Shown here: one piece after another, positions 34,054 through 44,794 of the stretch
How the letters are laid out: every line of letters starts with the position of its first letter
Numbering within the stretch: position 1 is the first letter of the stretch
NCBI GenBank assembly: GCA_921293015.1
Contig: OV121091.1
Coordinates: forward strand, 14,227,755-14,291,754
DNA from: Phorcus lineatus
Lineage: Eukaryota; Mollusca; Gastropoda; Trochida; Trochidae
Direction of reading: 5' to 3'
Length of the DNA: 64,000 nt
Notes under the pieces: generated by a model
What the model was told of the DNA's origin: nothing
What the model saw: the letters and a program-made list of their open reading frames with translations, nothing else
Database searches by the model: none
Position numbers and translations under genes: made by a program

Positions 34054-34489
34054 GAGAGACAGAGAGAGAGAGTACATCGCTATATCCAGTGTACGGTTAC
34101 ACACGCTATATCCTGTGTATACAATCTCACAGTGTGACTCAAACCTATAATATACGTACATGCGCGCTTAGATAAAAGATATGACGTTCTGGCGTTGTAT
34201 ATTATATTTACCTCGTCAGTTTATTAAATCCAGTTGTTAAAACCGGAAGTAAACAAAAAGCTACAGAAATAATAATTTCAACTATGGGTACACCTCTTTT
34301 GGAGTAGAGGAGATATGAGTACACGGATAACATACCTTCACATTTTATGTTAAATCGAACAACTACAACCGACTATCATCAACAAGTTAAAAATTTGCCA
34401 CGATGTTTACTCTAAGTGTAATTGACATGGAAAGATACTTTACCTTGACAAATGAAGATAAGTATTGTCCATATCCCAAATAGCCTCAT
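19898..34489 (-). CDS. EGF-ZP gene 2: two EGF-like domains, ZP module lacking C1 and C4, furin site and TM helix (452 aa, 10 coding exons)
   Basis: Coding exons in transcript order: 34489-34444, 27009-26875, 25939-25814, 25278-25082, 24287-24142, 23423-23281, 23174-23093, 22205-22034, 21498-21396, 20106-19898. Sum 1359 nt, one frame, GT-AG junctions, phases as in gene 1; exons 6 and 7 have exactly the gene 1 lengths (143 and 82). Residues 1-15 are a signal peptide. EGF-like domains span about 22-56 and 68-98. ZP-N keeps only cysteines 134 and 163; the positions of C1 and C4 are Ser107 and Thr197. ZP-C keeps 293, 341, 347 and 352. A furin-type RKRR lies at 357-360, a TM helix at about 404-423, and a basic cytoplasmic tail follows. 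The gene is intact, so the cysteine loss looks like divergence rather than decay. Intron 1 is 7.4 kb and full of transposons. A matrix role is inferred. Confidence 0.88.
20230..21270 (-). repeat. About eight degenerate copies of the furin-site exon end, in gene 2 intron 9
   Basis: Segments near 20235, 20475, 20614, 20735, 20860, 20980, 21070 and 21195 each resemble the 3' half and donor region of exon 9 (21396-21498). On the plus strand this reads TGACATGTACCTTGGT, CTGTGGATCCTTGA, CTCTGATGA and GTGTTCAATAC. Spacing is about 90-240 bp. Many have lost the GT donor. They look like tandem exon-fragment amplification followed by decay. Confidence 0.6.
23610..24060. mobile_element. MITE family C, internally deleted copy in gene 2 intron 5
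   Basis: Shares GTAATTTGGGATG, AGCATTGCGAAAAG, TTGAATTTTCAATACA and the right-end motif GAACAAACTTTTGGT with the copies at 16710 and 63474. The middle is missing and the last bases are mutated. Confidence 0.6.
24345..24650. mobile_element. MITE family C, right-end fragment in gene 2 intron 4
   Basis: Carries AGAGTCGATATGGAACGAT, CAACATGCCAAAATTCAAAT and the intact right end GTATGCAGCTG followed by TA. It begins about 60 bp upstream, in gene direction, of exon 5. Confidence 0.65.
25316..25586. mobile_element. Foldback MITE family A, copy 2, in gene 2 intron 3
   Basis: Shares CATCC-GC-ACATCAGCGTAATTG, TTATTGTTTCAGCCAATGAA and the inverted end AATTACGCTGATGAAGCGGG. The left arm is shortened. 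It ends 37 bases before the exon 4 acceptor, so it may supply the branch-point region of that intron. Confidence 0.8.
27015..27192 (-). mobile_element. TTAA-flanked MITE family B, left part (split copy)
   Basis: Starts AGAGCCACTCC after TTAA (27011-27014) and matches the intact element at 39427-39863 in reverse orientation. It breaks off inside the element at GGTGTAGAT, where the foldback element is inserted; the rest resumes at about 32548. TTAA target sites point to piggyBac-type mobilisation. The last base of the TTAA duplication is the A of the AG acceptor of gene 2 exon 2. Confidence 0.8.
27458..28600 (+). repeat. 63-bp minisatellite, left arm, about 18 units
   Basis: The unit is AGATTGTGAAGGGCTCACAG, then CTCGCCTATATGTCAAACTG, then AGGGAGTATAGGGGTCGATTC. 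The period is a multiple of three, so 21-residue repeat ORFs appear (for example 27755-28039), but stops interrupt other units and no start, splice or promoter signal supports coding. Confidence 0.92.
28601..30139. other. Centre of the foldback element, non-coding
   Basis: About 1.5 kb between the inverted arrays. It is AT-rich and I see no ORF, transposase motif or similarity to the genes. Probably the loop of a non-autonomous element. Confidence 0.5.
30140..32355 (-). repeat. 63-bp minisatellite, right arm, about 35 units, inverted relative to left arm
   Basis: The unit on the plus strand is GAGCCCTTCACAATCTGGGA, then ATCGACCCCTATACYCCCTC, then AGTTTGACATATAGGCGAGYTGT, which is the reverse complement of the left array. 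Sub-variants alternate, for example a form with TTTAAATAAAGATGAACTG, suggesting local higher-order amplification. Confidence 0.92.
32548..32838 (-). mobile_element. MITE family B, right part of the split copy
   Basis: Continues the element from ATATCACGTCC through TCCAAAATTACGTTTGAC and TCGATCATGATCGTGACG to the end GGAATGGCTCT, followed by TTAA (32839-32842). Joined with 27015-27192 it makes about 470 bp, close to the intact 437-bp copy at 39427. Confidence 0.8.
33176..33332. repeat. 157-bp direct repeat flanking a LINE tail, copy 1
   Basis: Identical by eye over 157 bases to 33615-33771. It contains a tRNA-like stretch (TAGCTCAGCGGGGTAAAG), so the target may itself be an old SINE. Confidence 0.9.
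33333..33614 (+). mobile_element. 5'-truncated non-LTR retrotransposon tail (282 bp)
   Basis: Ends GTAATAAAATAATTTTC followed by a (TTC)n tail, typical of a LINE 3' end. Only a few hundred bases of 3' sequence are present. The identical 157-bp repeats on each side make this a recent insertion with an unusually long target-site duplication. It lies in gene 2 intron 1. Confidence 0.65.
33615..33771. repeat. 157-bp direct repeat flanking a LINE tail, copy 2
   Basis: Begins directly after the (TTC)n tail and matches 33176-33332 exactly as far as I can read, then diverges (GTTGG here, TGGGTA in copy 1). Confidence 0.9.
33971..34072. repeat. (GA)n microsatellite
   Basis: Nearly uninterrupted GA dinucleotides over about 100 bp with a few C substitutions. 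It generates long spurious Arg/Glu or Ser/Leu ORFs. It lies about 370 bp downstream of the gene 2 exon 1 donor, in intron 1. Confidence 0.95.
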
Positions 34490-34572
34490 TCCGCAACTAT
34501 TGTCAATCAGATCGTTGAAATTGATATCCAATAGTTATTACTCCTCGCCAAAGCTAGTATCATTTGTCTCGA

Positions 34573-34580
34573 CTTATATA
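34573..34580 (-). promoter_or_regulatory. Candidate TATA box of EGF-ZP gene 2
   Basis: On the minus strand TATATAAG lies about 85 bp upstream of the gene 2 ATG (34489), a plausible distance for a start site near 34545 with a short leader. Unlike genes 1 and 3, no strong splice acceptor is visible just before the ATG. Nearby AT-rich alternatives exist. Confidence 0.4.
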
Positions 34581-35779
34581 GTTATATATACAACGTTATT
34601 TATAATATATTAATACTTGTAAGTATCATCTCTGTCGATGACACAAATAGCCTCTTCAGCAGCCGTGATTGACAACCTAGCTTTTGGGGTTGCCGTATCG
34701 TCTTTAATCTTTCTCTCCGGCCATAACAATACCATATCCTTAGTTACATACATTCATATTCTCCTATATCCGTCGCCATTGTCAAATTGTTATCCCCATG
34801 TCCTTAAGTTGGCTATCGCAAACAACACACACCAAGTTGATACTCTAGTATGACGATCATCATCCATAACAAAAGGACACTTGTTCTATAAGTCTTTGTT
34901 AATCACATCGATGACGTTGTTATCCCATGGTCAATAGCTGTAGTAATTGGTTCTGGTTTTCGGGAACGTACACCCATGCAGATCATCATATTTAGCTTGT
35001 ATAGGATGAAAATATTTGGAAAAAATATTCTTTGTGGTATGTTTACTGATGCAAAACGAAAGGCAAGGTAAGCCAGCGACAACCCAACTATCGAAGTATC
35101 AAGTTTCTTGTGAATGTGCTTATTCGCCTGTAAAATTTGGGTGAATTCGCATTCTTCTTCGCATTTTCTTTATTCATATGAAGAGCAATTTCAATGGGGT
35201 GGTTCACAGCGATTTAAGTCTCAAATCCATTCAACGAAAATAACTTCGTACGAACTTGTGAAATGCATAAGGTGAAAACGATTTCAGGTTTTCTTTTGTG
35301 TAGCGATTATATAAGGCAACAGAGTATCCATTAAAGTACAGTTATATGGTGTATGAAATACATGTAGGCTATATCAACTTACTTGACAAAATCTATGCCG
35401 AAGCGAACTTCATATTTGTATTCAAATGAAGAAGAAAAAATATATAAAGGAAATAATTAGATTGTAATTTTGATATCGTTATTTCAAAAGGAAATCTCAT
35501 CTCATCGTGTTATCGTTACTTAAATGTGTTATCCTTTCATATCATCTTTATCATATCCGTTGTTATTGTTATCTCATTGTCCTACTCATATGTATTTTGT
35601 GTGAAAATGTTGTATCTAAGTAATTTTCCTATGCAATAAAATGGTACAAGAAACTAGACGATATGTCAAATGATAAAAAAAGTAGAAAATCCATTAAAAT
35701 CCTTGAAGTCATTAAGTCTCCCTGTAACAAAGATGGTATTTTAAAAGTCCTGATAGTTTGAGTCGTCTAAAATTGTAAG

Positions 35780-36900
35780 AGAAGATTTAAAGGATTAAAC
35801 TTTTGATCGCAGACAATCTATTGTAATTTACCATTGTCATTGCAGGAATCTATTGCAAGTACCATTGTCATTGCGGGAATCTATTGTAAGTTAATATTGT
35901 CATTGCAGGAATCTATTGCAAGTTACTATTGTCATTGCAGGAATCTATTGTAAGTTAATTTTGTCATTGCAGGAATATATTGCAAGATACTATTGTTATT
36001 GCTGGTAACTATTGCAAGTACCATTGTCATTGCGGGAATCTATTGTAAGTTAATATTGTCATTGCAGGAATATATTGCAAGTTACTATTGTCATTGCGGG
36101 AACCTTTGTAAGTTAACATTGTCATTGCAGGAATCTATTGCAAGTTACTATTGTCATTGCAGGAATCTATTGTAAGTTAATATTGTCATTGCGGGAATCT
36201 ATTGCAAGATACTATTGTTATTGCTGGTAACTATTGCAAGTACCCTTGTCATTGCGGGAATCTATTGTAAGTTAATATTGTCATTGCGGGAATCTATTGC
36301 AAGTTACTATTGTCATTGCAGGAATCTATTGTAAGTTAATTTTGTCATTGCAGGAATATATTGCAAGATACTATTGTTATTGCAGGAATCTATTGTAAGT
36401 TAATATTGTCATTGCGGGAATCTATTGCAAGTTACTATTGTCATTGCAGGAATCTATTGTAAGTTAATATTGTCATTGCAGGAATATATTGCAAGATACT
36501 ATTGTTATTGCTGGTAACTATTGCAAGTACCATTGTCATTGCGGGAATCTATTGTAAGTTAATATTGTCATTGCGGGAATCTATTGCAAGTTACTATTCT
36601 CATTGCAGGAATCTATTGTAAGTTAATTTTGTCATTGCCGGAATATATTGCAAGATACTATTGTTATTGCTGGTAACTATTGCAAGTACCATTGTCATTG
36701 CGGGAATCTATTGTAAGTTAATATTGTCATTGCAGGAATATATTGCAAGTTACTATTGTCATTGCGGGAACCTTTGTAAGTTAACATTGTCATTGCAGGA
36801 AACTATTGTAAGTTACTATCGTCATTGCAGGAATCTATTGTAAGTTAATATTGTCATTGCGGGAATCTATTGCAAGTTACTATTGTCATTGTGGTAATTT
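35780..36900 (+). repeat. 32-bp minisatellite with higher-order structure
   Basis: The basic unit is ATTGTCATTGCAGGAATCTA followed by TTGCAAGTTACT. Variants (TTGTAAGTTAAT; a GCTGGTAACTATTGCAAGTACC form) recur in blocks. Segments starting at 35993 and 36661 are nearly identical over about 180 bp, 668 bp apart. The 60-residue ORFs here are by-products of the repeat. Confidence 0.92.
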
Positions 36901-38870
36901 ACTGTTTAACTCTACTATTGAGATAGCGTTAGTCTACTGTAAACTACTCTTGCCATGTGGTAATCTATTGTAACTGACCAATGTGAACTGCCGCTATGAT
37001 ATATTTAGGATCGAAAAAGACCCATCTGATTGATGACATTTATTTGTTTGAAATTTGGTAATAAAAAAAGCGTGTGGTACTTTGAGTACAAAATGTTTAA
37101 TAAGAATCCTCTGATTTATTAAATTTTGCACTGCACCAGCGAGGTTGCACATGATTTATTTTCACCTCATCTTAGCCCTTAGAAATCAAATGAAATAAAA
37201 TAAAATTGCATGGCATTCTTACGAATTCTTATCAAGGAAACACTGTACAATCATAGCTATCGATTGATCGATTGTGATGTCATGGTCTACGGCGATAAAT
37301 TACCATTTTCGATTCATCGATAGCTCAGTAAATTTAGGTTTCTTTATCGGATTATTTCTTCATTCATTTTTCAGGTAACTTTTTTTCTTGAGATAACCTT
37401 TGTACAGATTTTACAAGTATGATTTTTCATTTCGATATTAACAAACTCTTAAAGAAACATTTGTTCGTAAACAATGTAATGTACCTTACAAAGGTAAAAC
37501 CTTCCTAAGACACTCGTGCCTTAACGGTAGTTTGGGGTTATATGACATGGAAAGGAAAAACTATCGTGTAAGTATAAAACGTCTCGACACGATGCCATTT
37601 TCATGTGACTACAAATACATTGCCATATCAGCGTAACACATAATATTCTTCTTAAATGTATCATTTTTGGTGGAGAATACATGAATATTACAAACTATGA
37701 TATATGTCCTGTGACAAGTGTATCGTTATCAATAACTTTTTATATCACGTACCACATTTAGAAGAACTCCATATCAAATCACACATATTCAAAACTTTAC
37801 ACCATTTACCCATATGTTCGAAATGTAGTGACCTTCTCATCTTTTTTCTTTATGCACAGTTTGGTAAGCATACCCTACGTGTTTGCAAGTATTCTATCGA
37901 CGATGTTATAGTGATAATAGAATTCGTTACTGCACCACAAAAACTAAGGTTATACGGGATTTTATGAACGCTTCTTTTCTATTTTGCTTACCTTTATTTT
38001 GTCTTTTTCGACGAAATGGCGGATATATCTTGGATTGGATTTGTAAGGGGTCGAAGATCAAAGATTTACAATGGTTTTCTTGTACAAATCAATGTACTAG
38101 TATTGAAAAACATAAAATCCTACATTTGAATTGTGTTAAATATTTTTCGAGGACCACGTTAAGAAGTTCACGTTGATAAATGCGTCATAAAATCTCTATA
38201 AAATCTTACAGTTGAAACACAATTGTCACTTTTATAACTCAAATTGAGTGATAGAAATAGTTTTTTAACGGCTTACTGGACTAATACCGAACACTAAATG
38301 GCTGAGGATGATTTGATCATCTAAAAACTTTAAAGGAACTATAGCACGCTTCTTCGGTACAAATTGGTCATTTCAAGGCATATGGGGATGTACATATAGG
38401 CACTAATGTTAGCTTTCTATCGATGCAGTGAAAATTAGTTAAGACGGCCGACGTTGTCATAGAAATCGAATAATCTTTAAACAGCTGTGCACAAAATGAA
38501 AAGATTGGAAAGTTGAAACGGCTGAACATGTTATGTGGTGCAAATTAAATTCCTTACTGATAATAAATCATGGAAAATTGTTTTGAATTAATTTTAGTTT
38601 TTAACTGAGATAAAGGATAAAATTGATTATCAAAGCAATACTGTAACATAACTGATTTATAAGCGTGGCATTAGAATTGTCACTGGGTAAACCATACCCG
38701 TTCCCGTTTTTGCTATTCTAAGTAAGGCAAATTTGAATATTTCTGATATCATAGTTATTAAATGCAACGTTGTATAAAATACTTCCGGTCTTGTAGAATA
38801 AATCTTAAAACCTGAATACGTTAATACGTATTTGCGACATAACTTTATAGGTAAATCAACTTAGTGTGGG
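36901..38870. other. Intergenic DNA, no feature recognised
   Basis: AT-rich. Open frames of up to 97 codons (37704-37967, 37883-38176) show no domain, signal or splice context. ACTTTAAAGGAACTATAGCA near 38329 resembles the ends of other dispersed repeats in the window. Confidence 0.4.
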
Positions 38871-38874
38871 TCGC

Positions 38875-39154
38875 TATATCCTGCTACATCAGCGTAATTG
38901 AATCCGCTGATCGATCTCCTTCCATAAACCCTGATCTCATTCGAGCCAATCTTCACACGGCTAACGCGGCTTGATGTTCGTGGCTGTGCTCACCTGTTAT
39001 TGTTTCAGCCAATGACATGTCATTTTCCAAGGAGCTTGTCGCTTGGCTGGTTAGATACCTAGCGATACGAGGGATTTGGCTCGAAGAAGATCAGGGTATA
39101 CGGAAGGAGCTCGATCAGCTGCAGCGGATTCAAATACCCTGATGAAGCAGGATG
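38875..39154. mobile_element. Foldback MITE family A, copy 3
   Basis: Starts ATCCTGCTACATCAGCGTAA and ends CCCTGATGAAGCAGGATG, with the shared interior GTTATTGTTTCAGCCAATGA. The left arm is nearly complete and the interior shortened. Confidence 0.8.
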
Positions 39155-39426
39155 GGGTCTCTAGTGATATCGTCGTGTTTACGAAGTATTGGTGTGTGGT
39201 AGTGTCTTTTTAGGTTGAAATGTAGATAGTGACTGAAAAGCTCACAAGATGTTTTTAGTAATTTGAAAAACAGAAATTAGAAATTTCAATATGACATGTC
39301 GTTGTCTTTCCTTCTTGTTACTCTACTTACCTTTTATCCGTTTCCGGTTCACTGACAGTATTTGCCACCTTTACATGCATACACGCGTACGTCTATTTTA
39401 TACATACAACGTTGAGGATGCTTTAA

Positions 39427-39863
39427 AGAGCCATTCCGTGAGTTGCTGGAGTCAAATATGCCAAACTTAATCAATTGTGTCATTAAATCGCGAAGTATCG
39501 ACTGTTATTGGTTTTTTTTACAGTGACAATATGAAGGTAGAACGTCGCAATCATGATCGAAAACCGGACAGTGGCGCGCGTCAAATAGTCAAACGTAATT
39601 TTGGAAACTTATCTAAAACAGCACAGGAAGGCAGTTACTGTAAGGATTTGATAGCATTTGTCAGGTTATATAAGTAGACGTGATATCTACACCTCTGTGC
39701 ATGTATAAGGCTGTTTTTAGATTTTCATGGAAAACCAGTAATTGTCATATATATGTCTTTTGGACATGAAAAGTTAAGATGTTTTGATTTTAAATCACCA
39801 CATATGACATTTAGGTTCGTATCAAAGGTAAATAATATGTTATGAAAATCATGGAGTGGCTCT
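39427..39863 (+). mobile_element. TTAA-flanked MITE family B, intact copy (437 bp)
   Basis: AGAGCCATTCCGTGAG to GGAGTGGCTCT, flanked by TTAA at 39423-39426 and 39864-39867. The termini are short inverted repeats (AGAGCCA/TGGCTCT). It contains CGTCGCAATCATGATCG and CTTTTGGACATGAAAAGTTA shared with the split copy. The 66-codon ORF inside is not supported as a gene. Confidence 0.82.
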
Positions 39864-40149
39864 TTAAGATGGAAAAACCAAATATTTGCGAATGAAACTA
39901 GAAGACAGAGTCGGCTTTATATACTACATGTAATTGCCAAATGCAATGGCAATGTTTTATGAATAATTTCAGATGTGTAATATAGATATACACATATTTA
40001 ACAGAGTTCACAAAATCCTCCTCAGCTCACACTTTTTGTTACCAGCATTTCAAACGTTTGATGTAATGTTTCTCTATCGAGTATCAACGTTCTCATCACA
40101 TATTAACACAGAGCTGTCACTCACGAATTCACTGTATGAACTTGAAACT

Positions 40150-40960
40150 TAAAATTTTGAAAAAAAAAAGAAATAAAAAAACACAAGGACTAGTTCTATG
40201 AAACTTGGTATATTGAATAAGTAAAGTGTGTGGTGATGCCTTTTGAGCTTTTGAAATTCCCACATCTATTTGTTGCCGTCAACATGGAAACGCAATCAGA
40301 ATTTCGTCATCGGTCAAGAATTTAAAAACCACAAATCCCAGCTCAATGAGTGAGTGAGTTATTGTTTAACGCCGCTTGGGCAATAATTCAGCAATTAGCG
40401 GCGATCCTAGCTCAATGAAACTTGGTATATAGAATACATAATTATAAAGTGTGTAGTGGTGCCTTTTGAGGTTTTCAACTTCCCACATCTATTTCTGACC
40501 GTTTACATGGAAACGCAATTAGAATATCGTTTTCGGTCAAGAACTAAAAAAAAAGAAGTCGTAGCTCAATGAAACTTAGTATACTGAATCAGTAATTATA
40601 AAGTGGTTGGTGATGCCTTTTGAGGTTTTCAACTTCCCACATCTATTCTTCGTTTACATGGAAATGCAATTAAAATTTCGTTTTCGGTCAAGAATTTAAA
40701 AACCACAAGTCCTAGCTCAATGAAACTTGTTATATTGAATAAATAATTATAAAGTTTGTGGTGATGCCTTTTGAGGTTTTCAACTTTCCACATCTGTTTC
40801 TCGCCGTATACATAGAAACGCAATTAGAATTTTGTTTCCGGTCAAGAACTCAAAAACACAAGTCCCAGCTCAATGAAACTTAATATATTGAATGAGTAAA
40901 TATACATGTAAAGTGTGTGGAGATTCCCTTTGGGGTTTCAACTTCGTCCTACATTTACTT
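40150..40960. repeat. ~150-bp tandem repeat, about five units
   Basis: The unit contains AGCTCAATGAAACTTGGTAT, TATAAAGTGTGTGGTGATGC, TTTTGAGGTTTTCAACTTCC and TACATGGAAACGCAATTAGA. Units start near 40190, 40410, 40560, 40710 and 40865. One unit is split by a 60-bp insertion at about 40351-40410. Confidence 0.85.
40351..40410 (+). mobile_element. Short molluscan gagtgag/acgccg repeat inserted in the tandem array
   Basis: About 60 bp beginning AGTGAGTGAGTTATTG and containing TTTAACGCCGCTTGGG and AGCAATTAGCGGCGAT. It is flanked on both sides by AGCTCAATG, which is a single site in the other array units, so this is a clean insertion with a 9-bp target duplication. Confidence 0.7.
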
Positions 40961-41140
40961 TTGAGTGTTTCCAAGGAATTGAAACTTGAACCATAGATAT
41001 ATAACAGATCAACATCCAAAATTGGGCGTCAGTGGCTTTTAATCACGTCGTTCATTCGACGGTAAACCCATACAACCTGAATGGTTAATCTGAGGTAATC
41101 ATCAAGATATCAAGACAGATAAACTTGTCTCTTTAAACAA

Positions 41141-42967
41141 AAAATGTATCGGTTTTTCCTTTTAGCCTAAAATTTCCTTCCATTGAATAGCACATTGAAC
41201 TGAAAAGAAATCGAGATTTAAAGTTATCATCTTTGTATCTATTTGAGTGCACCATCACAACGTGAAACCCTTACATTTCACATAAATGACTTGAAATAAT
41301 TGTTTCCCCACACTTCATAAAAACTTTGGATTTAATTATAAATCTTGCAAATTCGTTGAACTTCACCAGTTTCCCAATTAACTTTAACTGCTAAAGTACA
41401 TTTGTCAACGAGCGATCATTAAAGTAGCAATCTAAGTCCTCGATGTCATATTTTAAATGATACATATTGCCTTAATAGCCGTTAAAATTAATGCCCATTT
41501 TACTGTAAGTATTTACCCTTCGTGGTGTTAATTTGATATAAATCCGATACATTTAACACAAAAAAACTTTTAACGTATTGGTTTGTCATTCCATAGGAAA
41601 GGAATTCCGCTTTTCTCCTAAAATTATTCACCCGTGTCTCCACAGTACGCTTCCAACTGTTTCATTGTCTCCGTTGCAAACAAAACCTAGCTATCCGCAT
41701 GCGTCGTGGTAATAAAATTAGGATCGTGACATATTTGACCTTCTGACCTGCCAAAAATACAATAATGGTTAGTCACACGAAATTACTTGCGATGATATTA
41801 TTCAATAAGAATGAAATATGGATATTTTGTATCAATTGCTACATGCAATTTTCCTTTTTCGTGAATAATTTAAAACGGGTGACATACACGTATTTCACAA
41901 GTTACCTAAAATTTAGAGGATGTATCAGTAATTTTGTATAAATATAGTTCTGTATTTCTGTATTTCTATAATTAAAATGACCAAAATTTGTGTTTATACA
42001 TATAATTGAAATTGGTGTTAACGCTATAATTTAAAAAGAAAAACACTCTGCAGCCATCCTGATACATCAGCGTAATTGAATCCGAAATTGAAACTCCTTC
42101 CTTATACCCTGATCTCCTTCGAGCCAAATCCCTATCTTACCAGCCAATGAGACGACTCGCACCCAGCAACAGCAGCACAACCCGGATGGAAAATTCAAAA
42201 GAGTAGCGTCAAGTTCCTTGGATAACGACATTTGATTGGCTGAAACAATAACAGGTGACCACAGTCACGAACATCAAGCCGTACGAGGGATTTGGCTCGG
42301 AGATCAGGGTATATGGAAGGAGCTCGATCAGCGGATTCAATTACGGATTCAATTACGCTGATGTAGGAGGATGCTCTACAAAGAGCGTCTTTCATGTTAT
42401 TGTCATTCACACGTCCGTATCATGGAAACAGTTGCACTTTGAAATGTAAAATAAAAGTTTCCTAATGCAAGACTAGTATATGTTTTTTTTTATAAAGAAC
42501 TACAAAATTCGGTTAAGCTACATGTATATACGAATCCATTTCCTTACCCCAATTAGTTTTTGACGTTCTTACTAAAAAGCCTTTTGCTTTATCCTTAGAA
42601 TAAACAATTTGAGTAAAAAAACATTTGACCGTTAGAAGATTATATTTTGCTAAACTTAAATAAAATTTTAAAAAAAGTGCTGCTGTCCCTAAGATTTGAC
42701 TCATTTTCACTATATGCTATTTTCAATCCACTACGGTCCGTTCTGCGAGTGATAGATCTTTGTAGATAAAGTTGTTATGCATTTGTTTCTTTAAACTTCG
42801 ATGCCTCTCAAAGAAATGGTACCAGTGTTGTTGTATGACTTAAAAAGACTGTTCTGTAATAGTTTTATTCAGTAACGCATTCGACATTTTCGTTACTTTT
42901 ACCAATAACATAACCAGTTTAAATATAGAGAAGATGGTATTAAGATTTAAAATTTCAAAAAAGATAC
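41141..42967. repeat. 1,827-bp tandem duplication, copy A
   Basis: Nearly identical to 42968-44794; I found one difference (C at 41638, T at 43465). It contains a family A MITE and otherwise AT-rich sequence without genes. Paired short ORFs at a fixed 1827-base offset are copies of each other. Confidence 0.93.
42055..42373. mobile_element. Foldback MITE family A, copy 4
   Basis: CATCCTGATACATCAGCG to GCTGATGTAGGAGGATG, about 319 bp, with the interior GATTGGCTGAAACAATAACA in the opposite orientation to copies 1-3. Confidence 0.8.
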
Positions 42968-44794
42968 AAAATGTATCGGTTTTTCCTTTTAGCCTAAAAT
43001 TTCCTTCCATTGAATAGCACATTGAACTGAAAAGAAATCGAGATTTAAAGTTATCATCTTTGTATCTATTTGAGTGCACCATCACAACGTGAAACCCTTA
43101 CATTTCACATAAATGACTTGAAATAATTGTTTCCCCACACTTCATAAAAACTTTGGATTTAATTATAAATCTTGCAAATTCGTTGAACTTCACCAGTTTC
43201 CCAATTAACTTTAACTGCTAAAGTACATTTGTCAACGAGCGATCATTAAAGTAGCAATCTAAGTCCTCGATGTCATATTTTAAATGATACATATTGCCTT
43301 AATAGCCGTTAAAATTAATGCCCATTTTACTGTAAGTATTTACCCTTCGTGGTGTTAATTTGATATAAATCCGATACATTTAACACAAAAAAACTTTTAA
43401 CGTATTGGTTTGTCATTCCATAGGAAAGGAATTCCGCTTTTCTCCTAAAATTATTCACCCGTGTTTCCACAGTACGCTTCCAACTGTTTCATTGTCTCCG
43501 TTGCAAACAAAACCTAGCTATCCGCATGCGTCGTGGTAATAAAATTAGGATCGTGACATATTTGACCTTCTGACCTGCCAAAAATACAATAATGGTTAGT
43601 CACACGAAATTACTTGCGATGATATTATTCAATAAGAATGAAATATGGATATTTTGTATCAATTGCTACATGCAATTTTCCTTTTTCGTGAATAATTTAA
43701 AACGGGTGACATACACGTATTTCACAAGTTACCTAAAATTTAGAGGATGTATCAGTAATTTTGTATAAATATAGTTCTGTATTTCTGTATTTCTATAATT
43801 AAAATGACCAAAATTTGTGTTTATACATATAATTGAAATTGGTGTTAACGCTATAATTTAAAAAGAAAAACACTCTGCAGCCATCCTGATACATCAGCGT
43901 AATTGAATCCGAAATTGAAACTCCTTCCTTATACCCTGATCTCCTTCGAGCCAAATCCCTATCTTACCAGCCAATGAGACGACTCGCACCCAGCAACAGC
44001 AGCACAACCCGGATGGAAAATTCAAAAGAGTAGCGTCAAGTTCCTTGGATAACGACATTTGATTGGCTGAAACAATAACAGGTGACCACAGTCACGAACA
44101 TCAAGCCGTACGAGGGATTTGGCTCGGAGATCAGGGTATATGGAAGGAGCTCGATCAGCGGATTCAATTACGGATTCAATTACGCTGATGTAGGAGGATG
44201 CTCTACAAAGAGCGTCTTTCATGTTATTGTCATTCACACGTCCGTATCATGGAAACAGTTGCACTTTGAAATGTAAAATAAAAGTTTCCTAATGCAAGAC
44301 TAGTATATGTTTTTTTTTATAAAGAACTACAAAATTCGGTTAAGCTACATGTATATACGAATCCATTTCCTTACCCCAATTAGTTTTTGACGTTCTTACT
44401 AAAAAGCCTTTTGCTTTATCCTTAGAATAAACAATTTGAGTAAAAAAACATTTGACCGTTAGAAGATTATATTTTGCTAAACTTAAATAAAATTTTAAAA
44501 AAAGTGCTGCTGTCCCTAAGATTTGACTCATTTTCACTATATGCTATTTTCAATCCACTACGGTCCGTTCTGCGAGTGATAGATCTTTGTAGATAAAGTT
44601 GTTATGCATTTGTTTCTTTAAACTTCGATGCCTCTCAAAGAAATGGTACCAGTGTTGTTGTATGACTTAAAAAGACTGTTCTGTAATAGTTTTATTCAGT
44701 AACGCATTCGACATTTTCGTTACTTTTACCAATAACATAACCAGTTTAAATATAGAGAAGATGGTATTAAGATTTAAAATTTCAAAAAAGATAC
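42968..44794. repeat. 1,827-bp tandem duplication, copy B
   Basis: Direct head-to-tail copy of 41141-42967. After 44794 the sequence becomes unique (GGCAAATTAATTC). The near identity means either a very recent event or two haplotypes placed in tandem by the assembler. Confidence 0.93.
43882..44200. mobile_element. Foldback MITE family A, copy 5 (inside duplication copy B)
   Basis: Duplicate of the copy at 42055-42373, carried along by the tandem duplication rather than an independent insertion. Confidence 0.8.

Noticed and set aside
33931-34175. Arg/Glu-rich and Ser/Leu-rich ORFs
   Set aside because: These are translations of a (GA)n microsatellite.
35993-36843. Two near-identical 60-residue ORFs
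   Set aside because: By-product of the 32-bp minisatellite and its 668-bp higher-order copy, not a gene pair.
35780-36900. CRISPR array
   Set aside because: Regular 32-bp repeats without unique spacers, in a eukaryotic genome: a minisatellite.
37704-38176. Overlapping ORFs of 87 and 97 codons
   Set aside because: No family resemblance, no promoter or splice signals, AT-rich composition like the surroundings.
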